A model generated the notes under the pieces. That model saw nothing but the letters and a program-made list of their open reading frames with translations. It was not told where the DNA came from and searched no databases. This document shows positions 44,990 to 52,683 of a stretch of 64,000 nt of DNA, piece after piece; positions within the stretch are counted from its first letter, which is position 1; each line of letters opens with the position of its first letter. Origin of the DNA: Ignavibacterium sp. (GTDB taxonomy: Bacteria > Bacteroidota > Ignavibacteria > Ignavibacteriales > Ignavibacteriaceae); assembly GCF_025998815.1 (NCBI RefSeq), contig NZ_AP026678.1, forward strand, positions 1,922,001-1,986,000. Reading direction: 5' to 3'. Both the position numbers and the translations under genes were made by a program.

Positions 44990-45081
44990 CCTTCGCGTTC
45001 CTTCGTGAAAATCCTTTGTGTTCTTCGTGGTAAAAAATTAACCACAAAGGAACACTAAGTGCATCACAAAGGTGCACTAAG
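44990..45081. repeat. Hairpin repeat R8, upstream flank of GxxExxY gene 1
   Basis: CTTCGCGTTCCTTCGTGAAA, ATCCTTTGTG, TTCTTCGTGGTAAAAAATTA, then ACCACAAAGGAACAC and CATCACAAAGGTGCACTAAG. Its end overlaps the kinase gene and gives that protein's last residues LSAPL and the TGA stop. Confidence 0.9.
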
Positions 45082-46590
45082 TTTATTATCAATTGGCAAA
45101 TATAAATTCACTGTTGTTCCTTTTCCTTCTTCACTTTCAAAATAAATTTTTCCGTTGTGTGTTTCAATAATGTTATACACCACAGATAATCCAAGCCCTG
45201 TTCCTTTCCCCGGTGATTTAGTTGTAAAGAACGGATCGAAAATTTTTTCTAATAAATTTTTCGGAATTCCTTTTCCTGTATCCTGAATATTAACTATAAG
45301 AAAATCATTCTCTTTTCGAGCAAAAAATACTATCCTCTTTTCACAATCTGGATCAAACTGATTTTTTTCTTCAATTGAATCAATAGCATTAATCAACAAG
45401 TTAAGGAAAACCTGTTCGAGCTGATTTTTATTGCCTTTAATCTTTGGTAAATCAGCAGAAAGGTTATTAGTAATTGAAATCCTGAGTTTTTCTAATCTGT
45501 GACTTACAAGCAATAAAGAATTTTCGACAATTTCATTAATTGAAAGACTTATAAAGTCGCCGCTTTGTTTTCTCGTAAAGTTAAGAAGATTACCAACAAC
45601 TCTTTCTATTTTATCAACGGCAGTTTCCATCATTTTAATGTATTTAATATTCTGCTCAAGATTGGAAGGATCATTTTGAATTCTTCTTATACAATTCTGT
45701 AAACCAGCAACCGGATTATTTATTTCGTGAGCAAGCCCGGCAGTTAATGTTCCGACTGTTGCAAGTTTTTCAGATTGAATGATTGTCGATTGTGCATTTT
45801 GCAAATCACGATAAGCTTTATCCAAACGAAGAATCATTTGATTAAATTTATCAGCAAGAATGTCTATTTCATCCTCTGCTCTGAAAAGCATTTTAATACG
45901 GTTAAGAAATTTATCACGAATCTTTATTTGAGGAATTTCTTTTTTCCCAATCTGATCTAATTCAATGTTATCAGCTACATTTTGAATTGTAATAATCGGC
46001 TTAGTGATAAACTTAGCAAAAATCAGAGCGCCGATTATTCCAACAGAAAGAAATGCAGCTACCATTATCCAGAAAATATTAACCGTTTTTTGAACATCTG
46101 CAATAATAGAAGTTTCTTTTAATCCAACTCTGACAGTTCCAATTTTCCCATCAAGTATAGGAGTTGCTACATCAAGAATAACCTCATTGTTAAAATCTTT
46201 AAGTAATAAAAGTTGTGTATTAAATGATTGGTTTTCTTTTAGTGAATTTGTTTCAATCAAAGTTAAAGGGAATTCATTGGTGAAGGTATGAACAAGTACA
46301 TTATTTTTATTATCCGTAATAAAGATGTAAAAAATGTTTTCATCAATTTCTTTTATGCTGTTGATTGTATTCTGAAGTGAGATAAAGTCTTCAAATAAAA
46401 TATGAGATGTTATTTGATTTGAAATACTTCTTGCAATAAATAAAGCTCGCTTTTCAGTCTCAGCCTGAAGTGCCGTTTGAACATTATTATAAATTAGAAT
46501 TGAATTAATTGAACCAAAAATCAGAACAATTGTGATAATTGCGATAGAAAATTTCCAGAAGAGAGGTAATCTGAATCTAAATGTTTTCAT
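45064..46590 (-). CDS. Membrane sensor histidine kinase
   Basis: 508 residues. Two membrane helices (about 10-30 and 172-194) enclose a periplasmic sensor of some 140 residues ([25 protein letters not shown]). HAMP follows ([17 protein letters not shown]), then HisKA with [13 protein letters not shown] and an ATPase domain with [23 protein letters not shown] and [13 protein letters not shown]. It should phosphorylate the regulator at 43147-44502. The PhnD-like lipoprotein gene ends 5 bases upstream, suggesting that this protein presents the ligand to the kinase. The last five residues come from repeat R8. Confidence 0.92.
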   Translation of the reverse strand: MKTFRFRLPLFWKFSIAIITIVLIFGSINSILIYNNVQTALQAETEKRALFIARSISNQITSHILFEDFISLQNTINSIKEIDENIFYIFITDNKNNVLVHTFTNEFPLTLIETNSLKENQSFNTQLLLLKDFNNEVILDVATPILDGKIGTVRVGLKETSIIADVQKTVNIFWIMVAAFLSVGIIGALIFAKFITKPIITIQNVADNIELDQIGKKEIPQIKIRDKFLNRIKMLFRAEDEIDILADKFNQMILRLDKAYRDLQNAQSTIIQSEKLATVGTLTAGLAHEINNPVAGLQNCIRRIQNDPSNLEQNIKYIKMMETAVDKIERVVGNLLNFTRKQSGDFISLSINEIVENSLLLVSHRLEKLRISITNNLSADLPKIKGNKNQLEQVFLNLLINAIDSIEEKNQFDPDCEKRIVFFARKENDFLIVNIQDTGKGIPKNLLEKIFDPFFTTKSPGKGTGLGLSVVYNIIETHNGKIYFESEEGKGTTVNLYLPIDNKLSAPL

Positions 46591-46595
46591 TTTTC

Positions 46596-47474
46596 TTATC
46601 TGTAAAGAGAGTCTGCCGCTAATATAAACTTATCTATCATTATTTTACTCAGTAACTTTTTACCCTCCGCATCCTGATGCATTTCAAGCATAACCCTTCT
46701 TAATTTTTCTTTAAGATTCTTGTCGAGATTTTTTTGAACTACAAAAGGAGGGATTCCAAAGTCTTCTGACTTTTGAACAATTCTAATCCCTTCTATTTTT
46801 TCCGGTTGAAAATTCTTTAAGTATTCGAAAACTAATCCATCTACGGTTGCACCATCAACTAATTTCCTCTTAACCGCCTGAATTGAATAATCGTGTGCAT
46901 AAGTAAAAATCGTTTTACTGAAAAACTTTTCTGGTGTAGTTCCTTTTTCTCTCAGAATATTTTTAACGTAAGAATACCCTGTATTTGAAAGAGGATCAGT
47001 AAAAGCAAATGATTTATTTTCTAACTCATCGAAAGAATTGATATTACTTTCTTCATTAACTAAAATATATGCCTGATAATAAGGTTTACCATTTACTACC
47101 GGCACAACTAATAACTCTATTGGAACTTTATTCATTGCTTCGAGATAAGCTCCTGTGCAGATGAATGCAAAATCAAGTTTGTTTTCGGCAAGAAGTTCAT
47201 TCACCTCCCGATAGGTTTTTCTTTGTTTAAATTCAATTTGAACATTTAACTTCTTTGAGATATAATCCATTACATCTTTGTAAAGATTAAAGGTTTCCAG
47301 TGGAGAAATCATTGTTGAAACAGCAACATAAATAACAGGAATAGTATCTTGTTTTACTTCCTGAATTTTCGAATCACGATTATTTTCTAATTCGACTTCC
47401 TTTAAATTTTGTTTATCACCGCAAGAGATTATAAAAAAGAAGGAGAAAAAAAGTATGCTAAAGACAAATTTCAT
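46596..47474 (-). CDS. PhnD-like periplasmic binding lipoprotein (sensor partner)
   Basis: 292 residues; MKFVFSILFFSFFFIISC is a lipoprotein signal (Cys18). The body has the PhnD/phosphonate-binding fold: VIYVAVSTMISPLETFNLYKDVMDYISKKLNV, LDFAFICTGAYLEAM, SFAFTDPLSNTGYSYVKNIL, AVKRKLVDGATVDGLVFEYL. No ABC-transporter genes adjoin; instead it is 5 bases from a histidine-kinase gene. The same fold is used as sensor in TtrS and as the arsenite-binding AioX. Cys106 lies in the ligand loop FICTGAY, a place where most phosphonate binders have no Cys. The ligand is not determined. Confidence 0.85.
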   Translation of the reverse strand: MKFVFSILFFSFFFIISCGDKQNLKEVELENNRDSKIQEVKQDTIPVIYVAVSTMISPLETFNLYKDVMDYISKKLNVQIEFKQRKTYREVNELLAENKLDFAFICTGAYLEAMNKVPIELLVVPVVNGKPYYQAYILVNEESNINSFDELENKSFAFTDPLSNTGYSYVKNILREKGTTPEKFFSKTIFTYAHDYSIQAVKRKLVDGATVDGLVFEYLKNFQPEKIEGIRIVQKSEDFGIPPFVVQKNLDKNLKEKLRRVMLEMHQDAEGKKLLSKIMIDKFILAADSLYR

Positions 47475-47546
47475 TTTAATACCGGGATTATTTCTGTAAC
47501 AAATATAAAAATTACAGAAGTAATAATTCGATATATCAGGTAGGAA

Positions 47547-48248
47547 TCAGGAAACTGTATAGATTAGATAAAAACCGCCAATGATAACAAGTACACCACA
47601 AATTCTTTTAATCCATAAAATTGTTTTAGAACTTTCAGACCAGTTAAGATATTTCTGGACTTTACCGGTTAAAGTTCCGGCACCAACAATAACAGAACAA
47701 TGTCCAATCCCAAATGCAAGCAGTAAAATAATCGCGAACGGATAATTTGTTTGTGCAGTTTGAAATACAACCCCAAGCACGGGAGCCATATATGCAAATG
47801 TGCAGGGACCTAATGCAATTCCGAAGAGAAGTCCTAAAATAAGTGCGGCAAGTAATCCTTTAGATTTTGTTTGTCTTAAGCCGGCACTATTCCAGTCAAT
47901 TTTGATAATGTCTAAAAGATAAAGTCCAACAAGAAAAAAGATTCCTGCAACCAGATAATTACCAATTACGCCAACATCACCCATTAGTCTTCCTAATGAA
48001 GCAGTTATAATTCCAATTAAAGCAATTGTAATTAAAATACCTGAAGAAAAAATCAGCGAGATATAAAAAGTTCTTGACAAAGAAATTTTTCCTTGAGAAG
48101 TAATAAAACCAACTATTAAAGGAATACTTGAAAGATGACAAGGCGAAAGAAGGATACTCAATATTCCCCATCCTAAAGATGCAAGGACTGCAATCCAAGC
48201 TGCACCTGTCATTGCTTCGTAAAGTGTTATAAATATACTATCTAACAT
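47547..48248 (-). CDS. CcdA/DsbD-type thiol-disulfide transmembrane reductase
   Basis: 233 residues, six membrane helices. The paired cysteines lie in LLSPCHLSSIPLIVGFI and ALGPCTFAYMAPVLGVVF, the SPCxxxxxPxxxG and GPCxxA motifs of CcdA. It moves reducing equivalents from cytoplasmic thioredoxin to periplasmic thiol proteins. It closes a run of thioredoxin-fold genes and an arsenic operon and probably reduces the exported thioredoxin at 48401-48796. Confidence 0.88.
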   Translation of the reverse strand: MLDSIFITLYEAMTGAAWIAVLASLGWGILSILLSPCHLSSIPLIVGFITSQGKISLSRTFYISLIFSSGILITIALIGIITASLGRLMGDVGVIGNYLVAGIFFLVGLYLLDIIKIDWNSAGLRQTKSKGLLAALILGLLFGIALGPCTFAYMAPVLGVVFQTAQTNYPFAIILLLAFGIGHCSVIVGAGTLTGKVQKYLNWSESSKTILWIKRICGVLVIIGGFYLIYTVS

Positions 48249-48340
48249 TGTAATACTTTTTTCTTAGAACCTAATTTTATCAGGTTATGAAGGAAATAAA
48301 CTTTGATTTAATGTAATTGATTCTTTGAAGTTCTAACTCA

Positions 48341-48402
48341 AATCCTTATTCCTTTTACCTTATACCTTTATTTCCTTATACCTTTATTTCCTCATACCTT
48401 TC
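48341..48402. repeat. Short tandem repeat, about 16-bp unit
   Basis: TTACCTTATACCTTTA (48355-48370), TTTCCTTATACCTTTA (48371-48386), TTTCCTCATACCTTTC (48387-48402), with a partial copy before. It lies between the thioredoxin stop and the ccdA-like start and overlaps the stop region by 2 bases. Confidence 0.8.
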
Positions 48403-48796
48403 AACTTTTAGGTTTCAATCCTTTCCCCTGAAGTAATTTATCTATCTCTGCTTCGGGATAAAATCCTTCGTGACGATGAAATTCTTTTCCATTTTCATCC
48501 AGGAAAACCTGAGTGGGGATTAATTTTATTTTATAAATCTGTGCATATTGTTTTTGTTCTTTCGTCCAGACATCATAAAAAACAACTTTCACCTGATCAC
48601 CATATTTTTCTTCGATTGCCTTCATTACCGGTTGCATCATTTTGCAAGGAACACAATTTACAGAACCAAGTTCAATAAAAGTAACTTTTGTTTTTGAACT
48701 CTTCGAAGTTCGACTTTTATTTTCTTTTGATTGAGCTGCAGAAACCTGAACAAAAATGAATGTAACCAGTAATATTATTGAAATTAAATTTTTCAT
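48401..48796 (-). CDS. Exported thioredoxin-family protein
   Basis: 131 residues with signal peptide MKNLISIILLVTFIFVQVSAAQS. The active site is VNCVPCKMM (CVPC), followed by VKVVFYDVWTKEQKQYAQIYKIKLIPTQVFLDENGKEFHRHEG with the cis-proline IPT. It should be a periplasmic thiol reductase or oxidase working with the CcdA-like protein. Its start is 1 base after the stop of the small disulfide protein gene. Confidence 0.88.
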   Translation of the reverse strand: MKNLISIILLVTFIFVQVSAAQSKENKSRTSKSSKTKVTFIELGSVNCVPCKMMQPVMKAIEEKYGDQVKVVFYDVWTKEQKQYAQIYKIKLIPTQVFLDENGKEFHRHEGFYPEAEIDKLLQGKGLKPKS

Positions 48797-48797
48797 T

Positions 48798-49037
48798 TTA
48801 ACCTCCGTTCAACCACTTTAAAATCTGATCATCCTTGGGAATTATCCCAAAGCTTTTAACTTGTTCGTTAATTACTAATCCGGGCGTCATCATTATTCCA
48901 TAATTCATCATTTCCTGAATATCAGTTACTTTTTCTACGATAGCATCAATACTATTTTTTGTGACAAGTTCTCTAACCTTTGCTTCCAGTGTCTGACATT
49001 TTTTACAACCAGGACCAAGAACTTTAACTGAGATCAT
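48798..49037 (-). CDS. Small redox-active disulfide protein (MTH895/TM0996 family), copy 1
   Basis: 79 residues: ISVKVLGPGCKKCQTLEAKV with the CxxC, then MNYGIMMTPGLVINEQVKSFGIIP containing the cis-proline TPG. It is a minimal glutaredoxin/thioredoxin fold, cytoplasmic. A paralogue is at 51837-52085 in the same region. These proteins frequently accompany arsenic or permease genes; the partner is unknown. Confidence 0.9.
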   Translation of the reverse strand: MISVKVLGPGCKKCQTLEAKVRELVTKNSIDAIVEKVTDIQEMMNYGIMMTPGLVINEQVKSFGIIPKDDQILKWLNGG

Positions 49038-49039
49038 AT

Positions 49040-49351
49040 TTAATTCTCCTTATTTATTTTTTGTAGTATTGCTTTTCTTATTTCTTCTGATGTTGGAATT
49101 CCTTTTGGATAATAACGGCAGGCAAGTGATGGCTCCTCCGGTACAGGCATTCCTAAAAGATCTTCACCATTAATTAATAAAGTAGGTGAACCTCGGAACT
49201 TAACCTGCATTGCTGATACTTCATCTTCTACAAGAACCTTTTCAATTTCAATCTTATCTTCTAATCCCTTTATCGCTTCAGCAAGATTGTTTTGCATCTT
49301 TATATGATTGGGACATCCTTCAAAATATTGAAATTCAAGTTTTACTCTCAT
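49040..49351 (-). CDS. Thioredoxin-like DF-family protein
   Basis: 103 residues. VKLEFQYFEGCPNHIKMQNNL has a single active-site Cys in YFEGCPN, then VKFRGSPTLLINGEDLLG with the cis-proline SPT. This is the pattern of DF-family (seleno)proteins and the alkylmercury-lyase-like thioredoxin group, in which the Cys position is sometimes selenocysteine. A second Cys is in SLACRYYP. No signal peptide. It is 2 bases from the next gene of the thiol operon. Confidence 0.8.
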   Translation of the reverse strand: MRVKLEFQYFEGCPNHIKMQNNLAEAIKGLEDKIEIEKVLVEDEVSAMQVKFRGSPTLLINGEDLLGMPVPEEPSLACRYYPKGIPTSEEIRKAILQKINKEN

Positions 49352-49378
49352 TTGCTAGCTTTCTCCTTTCTCTATTGC

Positions 49379-49456
49379 ACTCTGTGAAATCTCAGTGGCT
49401 CTCCGTGTAATAAGTTTCACTGAGAACAACGGAGAAGACACGGAGAACCGCTGAGT
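49379..49456. repeat. Hairpin repeat R9 (CGGAG/CAGAG sister family)
   Basis: ACTCTGTGAAATCTCAGTGG and CTCTCCGTGTAATAAG mirror TTTCACTGAGAACAACGGAG and ACACGGAGAACCGCTGAG. It has the same design as the CACAAAGG repeats with a different core word. It lies between two thioredoxin-fold genes and ends 4 bases before a stop codon. Confidence 0.8.
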
Positions 49457-49459
49457 ATA

Positions 49460-50014
49460 TTACTCATCCCAGAAATACATTTTGGCTTCGGTTGATTGAG
49501 GATGTGTATTCTGTATTTCCTTTAATGTTTTTCTTAGCCGTGAATTATCTTTTATTTTGATATAACGGGCGGTTTCTCTTGCTACTAAAAGTTTCGGATA
49601 GAAAGATGTATTAACTAAATCGTCAATATCTTTATCAATGATTTTGATGATATCATCATATCTGCCACGAGGCATAATCGTTTCTGCAATTCCCAATCTC
49701 ATCATTGCCCGGAATTCATCAGCTGGCAGATAACCGTTAAAGTGATAGTATGAATTTCCGTTTTGATCAAGAAAATACATTGCAGGCGTCCAGTAAGCGC
49801 CGAGCATTTTTCTAACTTCTCTGTCTTTTATCAAATCAAGCTTCAGCAGCACAAACCACTCATTAATTTCATCAATAACTTTTTGATCTTTGTAAGTTGT
49901 TGCTTCAAGTTTTTTGCAGCCGCCGCAACCATCCATTTCAAATTGAAGAAGGATAAGTTTTTTTGATTTTAAAGCTTCTTCTTTTGCTTGTTCAATGTTA
50001 TGTAACCAGTTCAT
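49460..50014 (-). CDS. Cytoplasmic thioredoxin-fold protein with CGGC site
   Basis: 184 residues, no signal. LILLQFEMDGCGGCKKLEATTYKD has the CGGC active site at about 30-33, VLLKLDLIKDREVRKMLGAYWTPAMYFLDQNG the cis-proline, and a helical C-terminal extension (DIDDLVNTSFYPKLLVARETARYIK) of about 70 residues not found in simple thioredoxins. It resembles the DUF255/thioredoxin_7 kind. It starts 1 base before the next gene's stop, so they are coupled. Confidence 0.8.
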   Translation of the reverse strand: MNWLHNIEQAKEEALKSKKLILLQFEMDGCGGCKKLEATTYKDQKVIDEINEWFVLLKLDLIKDREVRKMLGAYWTPAMYFLDQNGNSYYHFNGYLPADEFRAMMRLGIAETIMPRGRYDDIIKIIDKDIDDLVNTSFYPKLLVARETARYIKIKDNSRLRKTLKEIQNTHPQSTEAKMYFWDE

Positions 50015-50015
50015 A

Positions 50016-50687
50016 TTATCCTCTTAAATTATTTTTATTGTTCTCTTGAAAATATTTGGAAAGCTTTGTTATCATATTTTCATCATATTCAATCTTATGA
50101 AGCACTTTGTTATTTCCATCAAATACGATTACAGAAGGTGCAAATAAAGTTTCATATTCAATTTGCAATTGATTGTTTTCATAGGAATCAACTATCCAGA
50201 AATCATATCCGTTTTGTTTAGCAAAGTTTATTAAATCGGCAGTTTGCTTACGGCACATTTCAAGTGTGCAGGCACAAGAAACAGATGCACTGAATAAAAG
50301 TAATTTTACCTTGTCCGATGAAAAGAATTTTTCTTCAGCATAATTATAGAAAGTGTTTGAGAAATGGAGATACCATTGATTAAATAATACAAATGCCGAG
50401 TCAGATGAAATGTTTCGTAATGCTGATTCATATTCTTTCAAATGATTTCTCAAGCTATCTAAATCTTTTAATGAAGTTTGATAAGTTTTGATTAGTGTTT
50501 CTTCTGCAATTTGCGTAAAGAGAATATTATTTAAATTATTAAACTCAGCATCAGAGTTTTGGTCGGCTTTCGAAATTGAAATAAAATAATTATTGGCAGA
50601 TTCTTCCAGCGTTTCAAAATATTGAGGAAAAGCTGATAAATTTATGATTATCACAAAAGAAGTAACTGCACTACTAAAAAGATTCAT
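50016..50687 (-). CDS. Hypothetical exported protein with Cys-rich thioredoxin-like C-terminus
   Basis: I prefer ATG 50687 (MNLFSSAVTSFVIIINLSAFP), since GGGG lies 7 bases upstream; ATG 50693 is too close to it. After the signal peptide comes a helical region to about residue 125, then a beta-alpha segment KLLLFSASVSCACTLEMCRKQT and FAPSVIVFDGNNKVLHKIEY, which looks like a thioredoxin core with Cys-Ala-Cys plus a third Cys. I know no family. It is placed between acr3 and other thiol genes, so metalloid or thiol handling is plausible. Confidence 0.65.
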   Translation of the reverse strand: MNLFSSAVTSFVIIINLSAFPQYFETLEESANNYFISISKADQNSDAEFNNLNNILFTQIAEETLIKTYQTSLKDLDSLRNHLKEYESALRNISSDSAFVLFNQWYLHFSNTFYNYAEEKFFSSDKVKLLLFSASVSCACTLEMCRKQTADLINFAKQNGYDFWIVDSYENNQLQIEYETLFAPSVIVFDGNNKVLHKIEYDENMITKLSKYFQENNKNNLRG

Positions 50688-50711
50688 TTTCATTCCCCTT
50701 GATAAAAAATT

Positions 50712-51809
50712 TTACTTATCAAATTCAGGTATAGTTTTACTTTCGATACTAACATTTTTTGTCTCAGCAGCAAAGTATCTTTTCTTAAACCGAAGTGCTA
50801 CATTCACAAGCATTATTAAAACAGGTACTTCTACTAAAGGACCAATTACAGTTGCAAAAGCCGCCGGTGAATTAATTCCAAATACAGCAACAGCTACTGC
50901 AATGGCCAACTCAAAATCATTGCTGCCTGCGGTGAATGCAACCGTAGTTGTTTTTTCATAAGATATACCTTGTCTCTTAACAAAAAAGAATGTAGCAAAA
51001 AACATTATAGTAAAATAAAATGTATATGGAATCGCAACTCTCAGAACATCGAGAGGAAGTTCGACGATCTTTTCACCCTTTAAAGAAAACATCACAAAAA
51101 TTGTAAACAGCAAAGCGATTGGTGTTAGAATTGAAATCTTAGGAATAAATTTTGTGTGGTACCATTCTTTGCTTTTTGTTTTTACTAAAGTAAAACGTGT
51201 TAATACGCCGCCTGCAAAGGGGATTCCCAGATAAATTAAAACAGTTACAGCAATTTCCCAGATGGAAACATCAACAAGCGCACCTTGCATTCCAAACAAC
51301 GGAGGAAGAACTGTTATAAAAATATAAGCATAAACGGAATAGAGAAGTACTTGAAATATTGCATTGAAAGCAACGAGTCCGGCTGCAAGTTCAGAATCGC
51401 CGTTTGCCAAATCATTCCAGACTAAAACCATAGCGATGCATCTTGCTAATCCTACAAGAATAACTCCTATTGCCATTTCGGGTTTATCTGGCAAAAGAAT
51501 AAGTGCAAGAAAAAACATTACCAGCGGTCCAACAATCCAGTTTTGGATTAAAGAAATGGTTAACAGTTTAACATTTTTGAATACTATTGGCAGTTCTTCA
51601 TACTTCACTTTTGCAAGCGGTGGATACATCATTAATATTAATCCGATTGCAATTGGGATGTTTGTAGTGCCTACGCTAAGTGAATCCCAGAAACCAGCAA
51701 TACCCGGAAATATTGATCCGGCTGCAACGCCAAGAAACATTACGATAAAAATCCAAAGTGTTAAATAACGATCAAAGAATGATAATTTTTTTGAAACAGA
51801 TGTGTCCAT
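50712..51809 (-). CDS. acr3: Arsenite efflux transporter, ACR3 family
   Basis: 365 residues, ten membrane helices. [58 protein letters not shown] with the conserved Cys, and [20 protein letters not shown] are ACR3 signatures. It exports As(III) using the proton-motive force. Upstream on the same strand lie a disulfide protein, arsC, a permease and arsR, making a full arsenic-resistance set. Confidence 0.95.
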   Translation of the reverse strand: MDTSVSKKLSFFDRYLTLWIFIVMFLGVAAGSIFPGIAGFWDSLSVGTTNIPIAIGLILMMYPPLAKVKYEELPIVFKNVKLLTISLIQNWIVGPLVMFFLALILLPDKPEMAIGVILVGLARCIAMVLVWNDLANGDSELAAGLVAFNAIFQVLLYSVYAYIFITVLPPLFGMQGALVDVSIWEIAVTVLIYLGIPFAGGVLTRFTLVKTKSKEWYHTKFIPKISILTPIALLFTIFVMFSLKGEKIVELPLDVLRVAIPYTFYFTIMFFATFFFVKRQGISYEKTTTVAFTAGSNDFELAIAVAVAVFGINSPAAFATVIGPLVEVPVLIMLVNVALRFKKRYFAAETKNVSIESKTIPEFDK

Positions 51810-51836
51810 CTATTTACCCTTCAGATGATTTATTTA

Positions 51837-52085
51837 TTACTTGTTTAAATGGTCTTTCAACCAATGCTCTAAAGTTGATTTAGTGGGAATTTTACCCATC
51901 GCTAATACTTTCCCATTGACTACCAGTCCTGGTGTAATCATAACACCGTAATCCATAAATTTTTCTTTGTCAGTTATCTTCTCAATACTAGCTGGAAGAT
52001 TGTTTTCAGATACAACTTCCTTTACAAGATTTTCCAGCTTAATGCAATTTGCACAACCCGGACCAAGAACTTTAATGTCTAACAT
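51837..52085 (-). CDS. Small redox-active disulfide protein (MTH895/TM0996 family), copy 2
   Basis: 82 residues: LDIKVLGPGCANCIKLENLV with CxxC and MDYGVMITPGLVVNGKVLAMG with the cis-proline. It is a clear paralogue of 48798-49037. It lies between arsC and acr3. It could feed electrons to ArsC or deliver As(III) to the pump. A GGAGG-like sequence precedes the ATG. Confidence 0.9.
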   Translation of the reverse strand: MLDIKVLGPGCANCIKLENLVKEVVSENNLPASIEKITDKEKFMDYGVMITPGLVVNGKVLAMGKIPTKSTLEHWLKDHLNK

Positions 52086-52106
52086 AATTCCTCCTTCTTA
52101 ATTTTT

Positions 52107-52199
52107 CTTCGTGGTTCTCTGTGAAATCTCTGTGTCTCTCCGTGTGACATAAAAATTACACAGAGGACATAGGAGAAGTCACTGAGAACCACTGAGTTA
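52107..52199. repeat. Hairpin repeat R10 (CGGAG/CAGAG sister family)
   Basis: GTGGTTCTCTGTGAAATCTC and TGTGTCTCTCCGTGTGA against TTACACAGAGGACATAGG and CACTGAGAACCACTGAG. The far end abuts the arsC stop codon (52197-52199). Confidence 0.85.
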
Positions 52200-52619
52200 T
52201 TTTAATTCATTTATGTAGAATTTATAAAACTCCTCTTTGATTTCATCTCTAACTTTTCTAAATACTGAAAGAATTTCTTCTTCAGATCCTGTTGCATCTG
52301 CAGGATCTTCAAATCCAATGTGCAATTGTTTACCAACTTTACCAATAAAAACCGGACAGGTTTCTTTTGCGTTGTCACAAACAGTTATAACAAAATCAAA
52401 TGAGTCATTGATATATTTTACCACATCTTCAGGTTTGCCGTTACTAATATCAATTCCGATTTCTCGCATAACCTGAACGGCTTTTGGATTTACTCTGTCT
52501 GCTGGTTTAGTTCCCGCAGAATAAACCTCAAGCTCCTTATCGAATGATTTAAGAAATCCTTCAGCCATCTGACTGCGACAGGAATTGCCTGTGCACAGTA
52601 TTAAAATTCTTTTTTTCAT
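52197..52619 (-). CDS. arsC: Arsenate reductase, thioredoxin-coupled (LMW-phosphatase fold)
   Basis: 140 residues. ILILCTGNSCRSQMAEGF gives the C-x5-R phosphatase loop (Cys9, Arg15). Cys81 and Cys88 in VITVCDNAKETCPVF are the redox relay pair, at the spacing of the Staphylococcus-type enzyme. It reduces arsenate to arsenite, which Acr3 exports; thioredoxin-like proteins of this region could recycle it. Repeats R10 and R11 lie on its two sides. Confidence 0.95.
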   Translation of the reverse strand: MKKRILILCTGNSCRSQMAEGFLKSFDKELEVYSAGTKPADRVNPKAVQVMREIGIDISNGKPEDVVKYINDSFDFVITVCDNAKETCPVFIGKVGKQLHIGFEDPADATGSEEEILSVFRKVRDEIKEEFYKFYINELK

Positions 52620-52639
52620 TTATTCTCCTTTAGCGATTT

Positions 52640-52683
52640 GTTACACAGAGAACCACTGAGCATACTCGGAGAGCCTCAGAGTT
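52640..52683. repeat. Repeat arm R11, downstream flank of GxxExxY gene 2
   Basis: TTACACAGAGAACCACTGAG followed by CATACTCGGAGAGCCTCAGAG. It is a right-type arm only (compare the right half of R10) and ends on the GxxExxY stop codon. Its mate, the left-type arm R12, lies on the other side of that gene. Confidence 0.8.
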
